From assembly GCF_029643425.1 (NCBI RefSeq), contig NZ_CP119106.1:310001-374000 (forward strand): a stretch of DNA of 64,000 nucleotides. Direction: 5' to 3'. Made by a program: the position numbers and the translations under genes. Shown piece after piece: positions 18,726 through 26,054 of the stretch. The notes under the pieces were generated by a model. The model worked only from the letters and a program-made list of their open reading frames with translations. It did not search any database and was not told where the DNA came from. The stretch is from Isoptericola sp. AK164 (lineage in GTDB: Bacteria > Actinomycetota > Actinomycetes > Actinomycetales > Cellulomonadaceae). Positions within the stretch are counted from its first letter, which is position 1. The number at the start of each line of letters is the position of its first letter.

Positions 18726-19711
18726 GGGGCCCCGGCACGAGCGCCGGCCCGGACCTCGACATGCGCACCCGTTTCTACGCCGAGCTCGACCCGCTGCTGG
18801 ACGCCCACCCGGACCTGGACGTCGTCCTCGCCGTCATCGGCGCCGCCCAGCTCGCCCGGGTGGCGGATCGTCACCCCGGCCGCGTGGTCGACGTCGGCAT
18901 CCGCGAGCAGGCCATGATCGGCGTCGCCGGCGGGCTGGCGCTGACCGGACGGCGCCCCGTCGTGCACACGTACGCCCCGTTCCTCGTCGAACGCCCCTAC
19001 GAACAGCTCAAGATCTCGCTCGGTCACCAGGACGTCGGCGCGATCCTCGTCAGCATCGGCGCGTCCTTCGACGCGAGCGCCGCGGGACGCACCCACCAGG
19101 CCCCGGCCGACGTCGCCCTCGTCGCAGCACTGCCCGGCTGGACGGTCCACGTGCCCGGGCACCCGGACGAGGTCGCCGCGATCCTGCGGGCCGAGGCCGG
19201 CCGGACGGGACGCGTCTACGTCCGGCTGTCCGGGCAGCGCAACGAGCGGCCACGGCCCACCGACGGACGGGTCCACCTGGTGCGCGACGTCGCCGACGGA
19301 CCCGGCGCCGCTCCCGCGCCGCTCGTGCTCGCCGTCGGGCCGATGCTCGACACGGTGCTCGCCGCCACCGCCGACCTGCCGGTGCGGGTCGCGTACACGG
19401 CGACGCCGCACCCCCTGGACGCGGTCGGGCTGCGGCGGCTGGCCGGGCCGACGCCGGCGCTCGCCGTCGTCGAGCCGTACCTGGAGGGCACGAGCGCGGC
19501 CGCCGTGGCGGCGGCGCTCGCCGACCGGCCGGCGCGCGTCGTCCACGTCGGGGTGCCCCGGGACGTCGAGCTGCGGCGGTACGGCTCGCCGGACGACCAC
19601 GCCGCGGCGCACGGGCTGGACGTGGCGGGCGTGCGCCGTCGGGTCGAGACGTTGGTCCCTCGTCGCGTCGGCAGTTCGTCGTCAGGTCGGCAGTCCGAAC
19701 TGCCGACCTGA
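18722..19711 (+). CDS. Transketolase, C-terminal subunit (split form)
   Basis: The 329-residue protein has the pyrimidine-binding domain with the catalytic Glu in VDVGIREQAMIGVAGGLAL, HTYAPFLVERPYEQLK, and a C-terminal transketolase domain (HPLDAVGLRRLAG ... VVEPYLEG). It pairs with the preceding gene (ATGA overlap) to form an alpha2beta2 enzyme. The last ten codons run into a long palindrome (19666-19727), so the C-terminal tail VGSSSSGRQSELPT is encoded by that element and may be a late extension. Confidence 0.88.
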   Translation: MRGPGTSAGPDLDMRTRFYAELDPLLDAHPDLDVVLAVIGAAQLARVADRHPGRVVDVGIREQAMIGVAGGLALTGRRPVVHTYAPFLVERPYEQLKISLGHQDVGAILVSIGASFDASAAGRTHQAPADVALVAALPGWTVHVPGHPDEVAAILRAEAGRTGRVYVRLSGQRNERPRPTDGRVHLVRDVADGPGAAPAPLVLAVGPMLDTVLAATADLPVRVAYTATPHPLDAVGLRRLAGPTPALAVVEPYLEGTSAAAVAAALADRPARVVHVGVPRDVELRRYGSPDDHAAAHGLDVAGVRRRVETLVPRRVGSSSSGRQSELPT

Positions 19712-19727
19712 CGACGAACTGCCGACG
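19666..19727. repeat. Perfect 29-bp inverted repeat, built from a 9-nt word (palindrome P1)
   Basis: 19666-19694 and 19699-19727 are exact reverse complements around a 4-base loop. Each arm holds the word GTCGGCAGT twice (19667-19675 and 19686-19694) with a 10-base linker TCGTCGTCAG. The tkt stop codon lies inside the right arm; the BCCT gene ends convergently 27 bp later. It can act as a bidirectional terminator, but the internal word structure is not needed for that. Confidence 0.85.
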
Positions 19728-19753
19728 AGATCGGCGGTCGCTGAGCCGGTACG

Positions 19754-21820
19754 TCAGGACGTCGAGCGCGGTTCCGGCTCCTCCGACCGGTCCGCCGGGT
19801 CCCCGTCCTCCCCGGTGCCGTCCTCGTCGGTGTCCAGCGGGATCGGGTTCCCGTCCTCGTCGAGCTGGCCGCCCTGGTTGAGGAACTCCTGGGAGGACTC
19901 GAACTCCGGGGTGTCGAACACCTCACCGGCCAGCGGGTCCTCGACCTGCTCGACCTCGACGGGGTCGCCCGTCTCCGGGTCGAGGACGACGTCGCTCGGG
20001 TGCAGCGTCCGGTAGGTGATGATCTGCGGCTCCGGTTCCGCCTCGGGCTCCGGTTCCGGTGCGGCCGCCGGCCGTCCGTTCGAGCGCGTCGTCGACAGCC
20101 CGTCGAGGGTCATCGAGACGTCGCCCAGCTGCGGACGGTGGCGCAGCGCGGAGGCCAGCGGTGGCGGCTCGGGCTCGGCCTCCTCGGACTGCGGCAGGAC
20201 CTGGATGTAGCTCGGCATCGTGGCCACCTCGTGGCGGAACGCCTTGATCAGGGAGATGCACGCCAGGACGAGGATGATCGAGAAGGGTGCGGCGGTCGAG
20301 ATCGACAACGTCTGCAACGCCGTCAGGGCGACGTTGCCGCCGACCACGAGCAGCACCGCGGCGGCCACGCCCTCCAGCACGGCCCAGTAGACGCGGGTCG
20401 TGGCGGAGGTCTGGGTGCTGCCACCGGAGGCGAGCATGTCGATGACCAGAGAGCCGGAGTCGGAGGACGTGACGAAGAACAGCACGACCACGAGCATCGC
20501 GACCACGGACAGCAGGACGGGCAGACCGCCGGGGAACGACTCGAAGAGCTGGAACAGCGCCGTGGTGCTGTTGACCACCATGTCGCCCGTCTCGGGGTCC
20601 TCGACCAGCATCGTGCCCTGCTCGCGCTGCTGCAGGATTCCCGAGTCGCCGAAGATCGTGAACCACAGCAGGGAGGCCATGGTCGGCGCGAGGAGCACGC
20701 CGACGACGAACTCGCGGATGGTGCGCCCGCGGGAGATGCGGGCGATGAACATGCCGACGAAGGGCGCCCAGCTGGTCCACCAGCCCCAGTAGGCGATGGT
20801 CCAGGCGGCCTCCCAGCCGTCGCTGGAGAACGGGCCGGCGTGGAACATCGTCTCGGGCAGCAGCGAGAGGTAGACGCCGGCGTTCTCCGGGATCGACTTC
20901 AGCAGGAAGATCGTCGGGCCGAGCAGGAAGACCACCAGGGCCAGCAGCGCGGCCACGGACATGTTGAAGTTCGACAGCCACTTCAGGCCCTTGTGGACGC
21001 CGGAGACCACGGACCACACCGCGACCGCCGTGATGCCCGTGATCAGTCCGATGATCAGCGGGTCGGACGTCTCGGCCCAGCCGAGGAACTCCAGGCCGCC
21101 GAGGATCTGGCTGATGCCGAACCCGAACGAGGTCGCGACGCCGAACAGGGTGCCCACGATGGCGACGGTGTCCACGGTGTGGCCCATCCAGCCCTCGACG
21201 CGCTTGCGGCCGATGAGCGGCTCGAGCAGCCAGCGCACGGCCAGCGGGCGTCCGCGCCGGAAGGACATGTATGCCAGGCCCAGGCCGACGACGGCGTAGA
21301 TGGCCCAGGGGTGGAAGCCCCACTGCAGCATCATCAGGCCGACCGACTCGCGCGCGGCGGCGTCCGACTCCGGGGTGTTGCCGAAGGCCTCGGGCGGGGC
21401 CACGTAGTGCCACAGCGGCTCGGCGACGCCGAAGAAGACGAGCCCGATGCCCATGCCGGCGCTGAAGAGCATGAGGAACCAGGAGACGACCCCGAACTCC
21501 GGGCCCTCTCCGTCCCGGCCGAGCCGGATGAGCCCGATCCTGGAGAACGCGCAGTAGAGCGCGAACACCAGGAAGATGTTGACGGCGATGACGTACCACC
21601 AGCCGACACCGTCGGTGATCCAGGTGTTGAGCTGCGTCGTGGCCTCCTCGAGCGCGTCGCCGGCCACGTTGGCGAAGACGATCGTGGCGACGATCAGCCC
21701 GATGATGATGATGGAGGCCGGGATGAAGACGGGCCTCAGGATCGCCGAGCGACGGCCCTCGGAGTCCGGGTCGTGCTCCGACGAGGTGGCGGAGTCCTGT
21801 GTCGGCGGTGTGGAGGTCAC
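19754..21820 (-). CDS. BCCT-family glycine betaine/choline/carnitine transporter
   Basis: The 688-residue protein has 12 predicted helices with the family motifs MGIGLVFFGVAEPLWHY and the signature WGWWTSWAPFVGMFIARISR, containing the Trp-rich substrate box. BCCT carriers import osmoprotectants with sodium. The usual ~560-residue body is followed by a long cytoplasmic tail of about 120 residues, rich in Glu, Pro and Asp (with PEPEPEAEPEP and ITYRTLHPSDVVLDPETGDPV). C-terminal tails sense osmotic stress in BetP, but this one is acidic instead of basic. Upstream is a 318-bp gap shared with the dehydrogenase operon. Confidence 0.92.
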   Translation of the reverse strand: MTSTPPTQDSATSSEHDPDSEGRRSAILRPVFIPASIIIIGLIVATIVFANVAGDALEEATTQLNTWITDGVGWWYVIAVNIFLVFALYCAFSRIGLIRLGRDGEGPEFGVVSWFLMLFSAGMGIGLVFFGVAEPLWHYVAPPEAFGNTPESDAAARESVGLMMLQWGFHPWAIYAVVGLGLAYMSFRRGRPLAVRWLLEPLIGRKRVEGWMGHTVDTVAIVGTLFGVATSFGFGISQILGGLEFLGWAETSDPLIIGLITGITAVAVWSVVSGVHKGLKWLSNFNMSVAALLALVVFLLGPTIFLLKSIPENAGVYLSLLPETMFHAGPFSSDGWEAAWTIAYWGWWTSWAPFVGMFIARISRGRTIREFVVGVLLAPTMASLLWFTIFGDSGILQQREQGTMLVEDPETGDMVVNSTTALFQLFESFPGGLPVLLSVVAMLVVVLFFVTSSDSGSLVIDMLASGGSTQTSATTRVYWAVLEGVAAAVLLVVGGNVALTALQTLSISTAAPFSIILVLACISLIKAFRHEVATMPSYIQVLPQSEEAEPEPPPLASALRHRPQLGDVSMTLDGLSTTRSNGRPAAAPEPEPEAEPEPQIITYRTLHPSDVVLDPETGDPVEVEQVEDPLAGEVFDTPEFESSQEFLNQGGQLDEDGNPIPLDTDEDGTGEDGDPADRSEEPEPRSTS

Positions 21821-21940
21821 GGTACGTCTCCTCGTGTCGCGAGGCGTCTGTCACATGCTCTCCACGGTAGATGATCCACGGAAGGTCGCGGGAAAGTGGT
21901 CCGCGACCACACCGTTCGCCGCGCACGCCCTCGCGGCCCG

Positions 21941-21957
21941 TTGGAGGAATCCTCCAA
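21941..21957. promoter_or_regulatory. Lrp/AsnC-like operator palindrome
   Basis: TTGGAGGA-A-TCCTCCAA is a perfect 8-1-8 palindrome of 17 bp, 182 bp before the E1alpha start. The shape resembles Lrp/AsnC binding sites, which often control branched-chain 2-oxoacid dehydrogenase operons in actinobacteria. No Lrp gene is in the window, so the cognate regulator is inferred. Confidence 0.5.
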
Positions 21958-21985
21958 AGCGGGGCGTCGAGCCTTGGACGGCTTG

Positions 21986-22004
21986 CCGGGGGGTGATCCC
22001 CCGG
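21986..22004. repeat. GC-rich hairpin in the intergenic region
   Basis: CCGGGGG (21986-21992) pairs with CCCCCGG (21998-22004) across a 5-base loop. It lies between the two operator-like palindromes; it could be a terminator of upstream transcription or part of the leader of the dehydrogenase operon. Confidence 0.35.
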
Positions 22005-22010
22005 TCCGGC

Positions 22011-22045
22011 AACCTACGCTGGCGTAGGCTACGAAGGCGTAGGTT
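22011..22045. promoter_or_regulatory. Nested TACG-type operator (TetR-like)
   Basis: Outer arms AACCTACGC (22011-22019) and GCGTAGGTT (22037-22045) are exact reverse complements. Inside are CCTACGC-TG-GCGTAGG (7-2-7) and CTACG-AAGG-CGTAG, giving two overlapping operators made of TACG/CGTA half-sites as bound by many TetR regulators. It lies 94 bp before the E1alpha start. Confidence 0.55.
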
Positions 22046-22138
22046 CGGGGTCGCCGCCGTCGCGGCGGCAGGACTCCGGGCCTCGCGCGCAGCCGGAGCA
22101 GCCCAGCCCCGCCCGGGGCCGCCAGCGAAGGAGACCGT

Positions 22139-23335
22139 GTGCCGCACCAGGTCATCGACGGGTCCGACGTCGGGTCCGCCGACGTCACCCCGCTCGTCCA
22201 GCTCGTCGCCCCCACCGGGGAGCGCGTCCACGAACCCGACAACGACGGTGACCATCCCGGTTACGCGGCACGGGTCGCCCACCTGACCGGTGACGACCTG
22301 CGCGCGATGTACCGCGACATGGTCCTGACGCGCCGGTTCGACGACGAGGCCACCGCGCTGCAGCGACAGGGCGAGCTCGCCCTGTACGCCCAGGCGACCG
22401 GCCAGGAGGCCGCGCAGGTGGGGCCCGCCCACGCGCTGGCCGCCCCGGACATGGTGTTCCCCTCGTATCGCGAGCACGGCATCCTGCACGTCCGCGGCGT
22501 CGACCCGGTCGACCGGCTGCGGCTGTACCGCGGCCAGGACCACGGCGGCTGGGACCCCGCGGAGCACAACGTCGCGCTGTACACGCTCGTCATCGGCTCC
22601 CACGTGCTGCACGCCACCGGGTACGCCATGGGCGTCCAGCGCGACGGCGCCGTCGGGACCGGCGACCCGGAACGGGACACCGCCGTCGTCGCCTGCTTCG
22701 GCGACGGCGCGACGAGCCAGGGCGACGTCAGCGAGGCGCTCGTGTTCGCCGCCGTCAACGACGCCCCCGTCGTGTTCTGGTGCCAGAACAACCAGTGGGC
22801 CATCTCCGAGCCGACCACCCGTCAGTCCAGCGTCCCGCTGTACCGCCGCGGCGAGGGCTTCGGCGTGCCGAGCGTGCGCGTGGACGGCAACGACGTCCTC
22901 GCCTGCTACGCCGTGATGGCCGAGGCGCTGGAACGGGCCCACGCCGGTCACGGACCCACGTTCGTGGAGGCGTACACGTACCGGATGGGTGCCCACACCA
23001 CCTCCGACGACCCCACCCGGTACCGCGAGCGTGCCGAGGAGGAGTACTGGCGCCAGCGTGACCCCATCGACCGGCTCGCGGCCCTGCTGCGCGCCGAGGA
23101 GCACTGGGACGACGACTGGGCGGCCGGCGTCGCCGCCGAGGCCGACGCGCTCGGCGAGACCCTGCGGGCCGGCGTCCGCGCCCTGGGCGCCCCGGAGACC
23201 ACGTCGATGTTCGACCACGTCTACGCCACGCCGCACGCGCAGGTCGCCGCCGAGCGCGCCTGGTTCGAGCGGTACGAGGCCGAGACGGCCGAGCAGACCG
23301 CGCAGGACGCCGAGACCGCGGAGGTGGCCCGATGA
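22139..23335 (+). CDS. 2-oxoacid dehydrogenase E1 component, alpha subunit
   Basis: The 398-residue protein binds thiamine diphosphate: GDGATSQGDVSEALVFAAV followed by NNQWAISEP is the TPP motif, and MGAHTTSDDPTRYR is the phosphorylation-loop-like segment with the catalytic His. It decarboxylates pyruvate or branched-chain 2-oxoacids. AAGGAG lies 5 bases before GTG 22139. E1beta and E2 follow, but no E3 (dihydrolipoamide dehydrogenase). The alpha2beta2 form next to E2 resembles both Gram-positive Pdh and Bkd; in actinobacteria, which use AceE for pyruvate, this set is more often the branched-chain enzyme. I therefore leave the gene symbol blank. Confidence 0.9.
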   Translation: MPHQVIDGSDVGSADVTPLVQLVAPTGERVHEPDNDGDHPGYAARVAHLTGDDLRAMYRDMVLTRRFDDEATALQRQGELALYAQATGQEAAQVGPAHALAAPDMVFPSYREHGILHVRGVDPVDRLRLYRGQDHGGWDPAEHNVALYTLVIGSHVLHATGYAMGVQRDGAVGTGDPERDTAVVACFGDGATSQGDVSEALVFAAVNDAPVVFWCQNNQWAISEPTTRQSSVPLYRRGEGFGVPSVRVDGNDVLACYAVMAEALERAHAGHGPTFVEAYTYRMGAHTTSDDPTRYRERAEEEYWRQRDPIDRLAALLRAEEHWDDDWAAGVAAEADALGETLRAGVRALGAPETTSMFDHVYATPHAQVAAERAWFERYEAETAEQTAQDAETAEVAR

Positions 23336-24339
23336 GCACCCAGACCATGCCGCTGGCCAAGGCGGTCACCGCCGGCCTGCGTGCCGCCCTCGAGGCCGAC
23401 CCGTCGGTGATGCTCATGGGCGAGGACATCGGCCGGCTCGGCGGCGTCTTCCGCGTCACCGACGGGCTCCAGAAGGACTTCGGCGAGCACCGGGTCGTCG
23501 ACACCCCGCTGGCGGAGTCCGGCATCGTCGGCACGGCCATCGGCCTCGCGATGCGCGGCTACCGGCCCGTGTGCGAGATCCAGTTCGACGGCTTCGTCTT
23601 CCCCGCCTACGACCAGATCACCACCCAGCTCGCCAAGATCCACAACCGCTCCCGCGGGCGGATCCAGGTGCCCGTCGTCATCCGGATCCCCTACGGCGGC
23701 GGGATCGGCGCCGTCGAGCACCACTCGGAGTCGCCGGAGGCGCTGTTCGCGCACACGGCCGGCCTGCGGGTCGTCTCCCCGGCCACGCCGCAGGACGCCT
23801 ACGACATGATGCGCGCCGCCGTCGCCTCCCCGGACCCGGTGATCTTCCTCGAGCCCAAGGGGCGCTACTGGTCCAAGGGTGACGTCGACCTGGACAGCCC
23901 CGTGCCGTCCCTGGACGACGCCGCCGGCCCGGACCCGCTCGGGACGGCCCGGGTCGCCCGGTCCGGGACCGACGTGACCCTGGTCGCCTACGGACCGACG
24001 GTCGCCACGGCGCTGTCCGCCGCCGAGGCGCTCGCCGCCGAGGGCACGAGCGCCGAGGTCGTGGACCTGCGGTCGGTCTCCCCGCTGGACGTGCCCACCG
24101 TCGCGGAGTCGGTGCGCCGCACCGGTCGCTGCGTCGTCGTGCACGAGGCGCCGTCGTTCTTCGGCTCGGGGGCGGAGCTCGCCGCACGCCTGACCGAGGA
24201 GTGCTTCTACTCCCTCGAGGCACCCGTGCTGCGGGTCGGCGGGTACCACGCGCCCTACCCGGTGGCGAAGCTCGAGCACGAGTACCTGCCGAGCGTCGAC
24301 CGCGTCCTGGACGCCGTCGACCGCACCCTGGCCCACTGA
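23332..24339 (+). CDS. 2-oxoacid dehydrogenase E1 component, beta subunit
   Basis: The 335-residue protein has the expected beta-subunit motifs: VMLMGEDIGRLGGVFRVT, DTPLAESGIVGTAIGLAMRG (with the TPP-contacting Glu) and EIQFDGFVFPAYDQI, then a C-terminal transketolase-like domain with VVDLRSVSPLD. It starts at an ATG overlapping the alpha stop (ATGA), so the subunits are coupled. HHSESPEALFAH is the conserved E2-facing loop. Confidence 0.93.
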   Translation: MSTQTMPLAKAVTAGLRAALEADPSVMLMGEDIGRLGGVFRVTDGLQKDFGEHRVVDTPLAESGIVGTAIGLAMRGYRPVCEIQFDGFVFPAYDQITTQLAKIHNRSRGRIQVPVVIRIPYGGGIGAVEHHSESPEALFAHTAGLRVVSPATPQDAYDMMRAAVASPDPVIFLEPKGRYWSKGDVDLDSPVPSLDDAAGPDPLGTARVARSGTDVTLVAYGPTVATALSAAEALAAEGTSAEVVDLRSVSPLDVPTVAESVRRTGRCVVVHEAPSFFGSGAELAARLTEECFYSLEAPVLRVGGYHAPYPVAKLEHEYLPSVDRVLDAVDRTLAH

Positions 24340-24364
24340 CCCGCCCGCTGACCGGAGGAACGAG

Positions 24365-25882
24365 ATGAGCACCCAGCGTTTCCCCCTGCCGGACGTCGGT
24401 GAGGGGCTGACCGAGGCCGAGATCGTCGAGTGGAAGGTCGCCGTCGGCGACACCGTCGAGGTCAACCAGGTCGTCGTCGAGATCGAGACCGCCAAGTCCC
24501 TCGTGGAGCTGCCCAGCCCGTGGGCCGGCACCGTGACCGCGCTGCTGGCCGAGGAGGGCACCACGGTCGACGTGGGCGCCCCGATCCTCGAGATCGGCGA
24601 CGGCGCGGCACCGGCCACCGAGCCCGCGGCACCGGCCGCGCCCGTTGAGGGGACCGCCGCGCCGCAGAGCCCGTCGAACGGGGAGTCCTCCGGGTCGGTG
24701 CTCGTCGGGTACGGCACCGCCGACGCCGGGGCGGGCGGACGGCGCCGGCGTCGGCGCGGGGGGACCCCTGCGCCGACGGCCGAGGCCGCCGCGACGCCGC
24801 CCCCGGCTCCGGCTGCCCCGGCCGCTCCGGCTGCTCCGGCTGCCCCGGCACCGGCCGCCGCCGCGACGCCGGCCCCGACGCCGGAGCCCCCCGCGCCGTC
24901 CGGCCCCTCGATCGACCGCGCGATGGTGAGCGTGCCGGCGGCCTCGTCCCCGGCCGACGCACCGTCGTCGACCCGGGTGCGGGTGCTGGCCAAGCCGCCG
25001 GTGCGCAAGCTGGCCCGCGACCTGGGGGTCGACCTGGCCTCCGTGCACCCCACCGGCCCCGGCGGGATCGTCACCCGTGAGGACGTCACCGCCCACGCGG
25101 CGGCCGCCGAACCGCGGGCGCTCGCGACCTACCCCGGTGACGACCAGCCCTGGATGGCCTCGGGCGGCGTCTCCGACGACGGTCGCACCACCCGCGTCCC
25201 GGTCAAGTCCGTGCGCCGGCGGACCGCGGAGGCGATGGTGGCCAGCGCGTTCACCGCCCCGCACGTGACGGTCTTCCACACCGTCGACGTCACGAAGACG
25301 ATGAAGCTCGTCGAGCGGCTCAAGAGCGACCGTGACTTCGCCGACGTGCGGGTGACGCCGCTGCTCATCGCGGCGAAGGCGGCGCTGCTGGCCATCCAGC
25401 GGCACCCGGAGATCAACGCGAGCTGGGACGACGAGGCGCAGGAGATCGTCTACCAGCACTACGTGAACCTCGGGATCGCCGCGGCGACCCCCCGGGGCCT
25501 CGTGGTGCCCAACGTCAAGGACGCCCACCGCCTCGAGCTGCTCGGGCTCGCCCAGGCGCTCGGCGAGCTGACGGCGACCGCGCGGGCCGGACGCACGACG
25601 CCGGTGGACATGTCCGGGGGCACGTTCACCATCACCAACGTGGGCGTGTTCGGCATCGACACCGGGACGCCGATCCTCAACCCGGGGGAGTCGGGCATCC
25701 TCGCGTTCGGCGCGATCCGCCAGCAGCCGTGGGTGCACAAGGGCAAGATCAAGCCGCGCTGGGTCACCCAGCTCGCGCTGAGCTTCGACCACCGGCTCGT
25801 CGACGGCGGGCTGGGCTCGCGCTTCCTGTCCGACGTCGCGAAGGTGCTGGAGGACCCCGCGCAGGGGCTCGTCTGGGGCTGA
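24365..25882 (+). CDS. Dihydrolipoamide acyltransferase (E2)
   Basis: The 505-residue protein has one lipoyl domain (1-80) with the lipoylated K44 in EIETAKSLVELPSP, a long Ala/Pro-rich flexible linker (about 85-205), a peripheral-subunit-binding domain (VLAKPPVRKLARDLGVDLASVHPTGP..., about 210-245) and the acyltransferase core with catalytic H476 and D480 in FDHRLVDGG. It passes the acyl group from E1 to CoA. GGAGGAACG precedes the ATG. The linker includes a basic GGRRRRRRGGT patch near residue 122, unusual for such hinges. Palindrome P2 lies downstream. Confidence 0.93.
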   Translation: MSTQRFPLPDVGEGLTEAEIVEWKVAVGDTVEVNQVVVEIETAKSLVELPSPWAGTVTALLAEEGTTVDVGAPILEIGDGAAPATEPAAPAAPVEGTAAPQSPSNGESSGSVLVGYGTADAGAGGRRRRRRGGTPAPTAEAAATPPPAPAAPAAPAAPAAPAPAAAATPAPTPEPPAPSGPSIDRAMVSVPAASSPADAPSSTRVRVLAKPPVRKLARDLGVDLASVHPTGPGGIVTREDVTAHAAAAEPRALATYPGDDQPWMASGGVSDDGRTTRVPVKSVRRRTAEAMVASAFTAPHVTVFHTVDVTKTMKLVERLKSDRDFADVRVTPLLIAAKAALLAIQRHPEINASWDDEAQEIVYQHYVNLGIAAATPRGLVVPNVKDAHRLELLGLAQALGELTATARAGRTTPVDMSGGTFTITNVGVFGIDTGTPILNPGESGILAFGAIRQQPWVHKGKIKPRWVTQLALSFDHRLVDGGLGSRFLSDVAKVLEDPAQGLVWG

Positions 25883-25915
25883 TCGGAGTCCCCGGGCCCG
25901 CGCGCGTCCCGTCGC

Positions 25916-25987
25916 CGCGAGATCGACCCACCCGACCGAGATCGACGCACCGTCAGTCGATCTCGGTCCCGGTGGGTCGATCTCGCG
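25916..25987. repeat. Intergenic palindrome with 9-10-9 word structure (palindrome P2)
   Basis: Outer arms 25916-25932/25971-25987 (17 bp) and inner arms 25934-25946/25956-25968 (13 bp) are exact reverse complements; only a 1- vs 2-base junction differs. Each arm holds GAGATCGAC twice (25919-25927, 25938-25946 on the left) separated by 10 bases. The loop is 9 bases. It lies between the E2 stop and the CopD-CtaG start, on the path of one transcription direction. Confidence 0.85.
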
Positions 25988-26054
25988 CGGAGGCGGCGAG
26001 GGTCACAGCGACGGCGGTCCGGGACGTCCCCGCACGCCGCCTACCCTGGATGCT

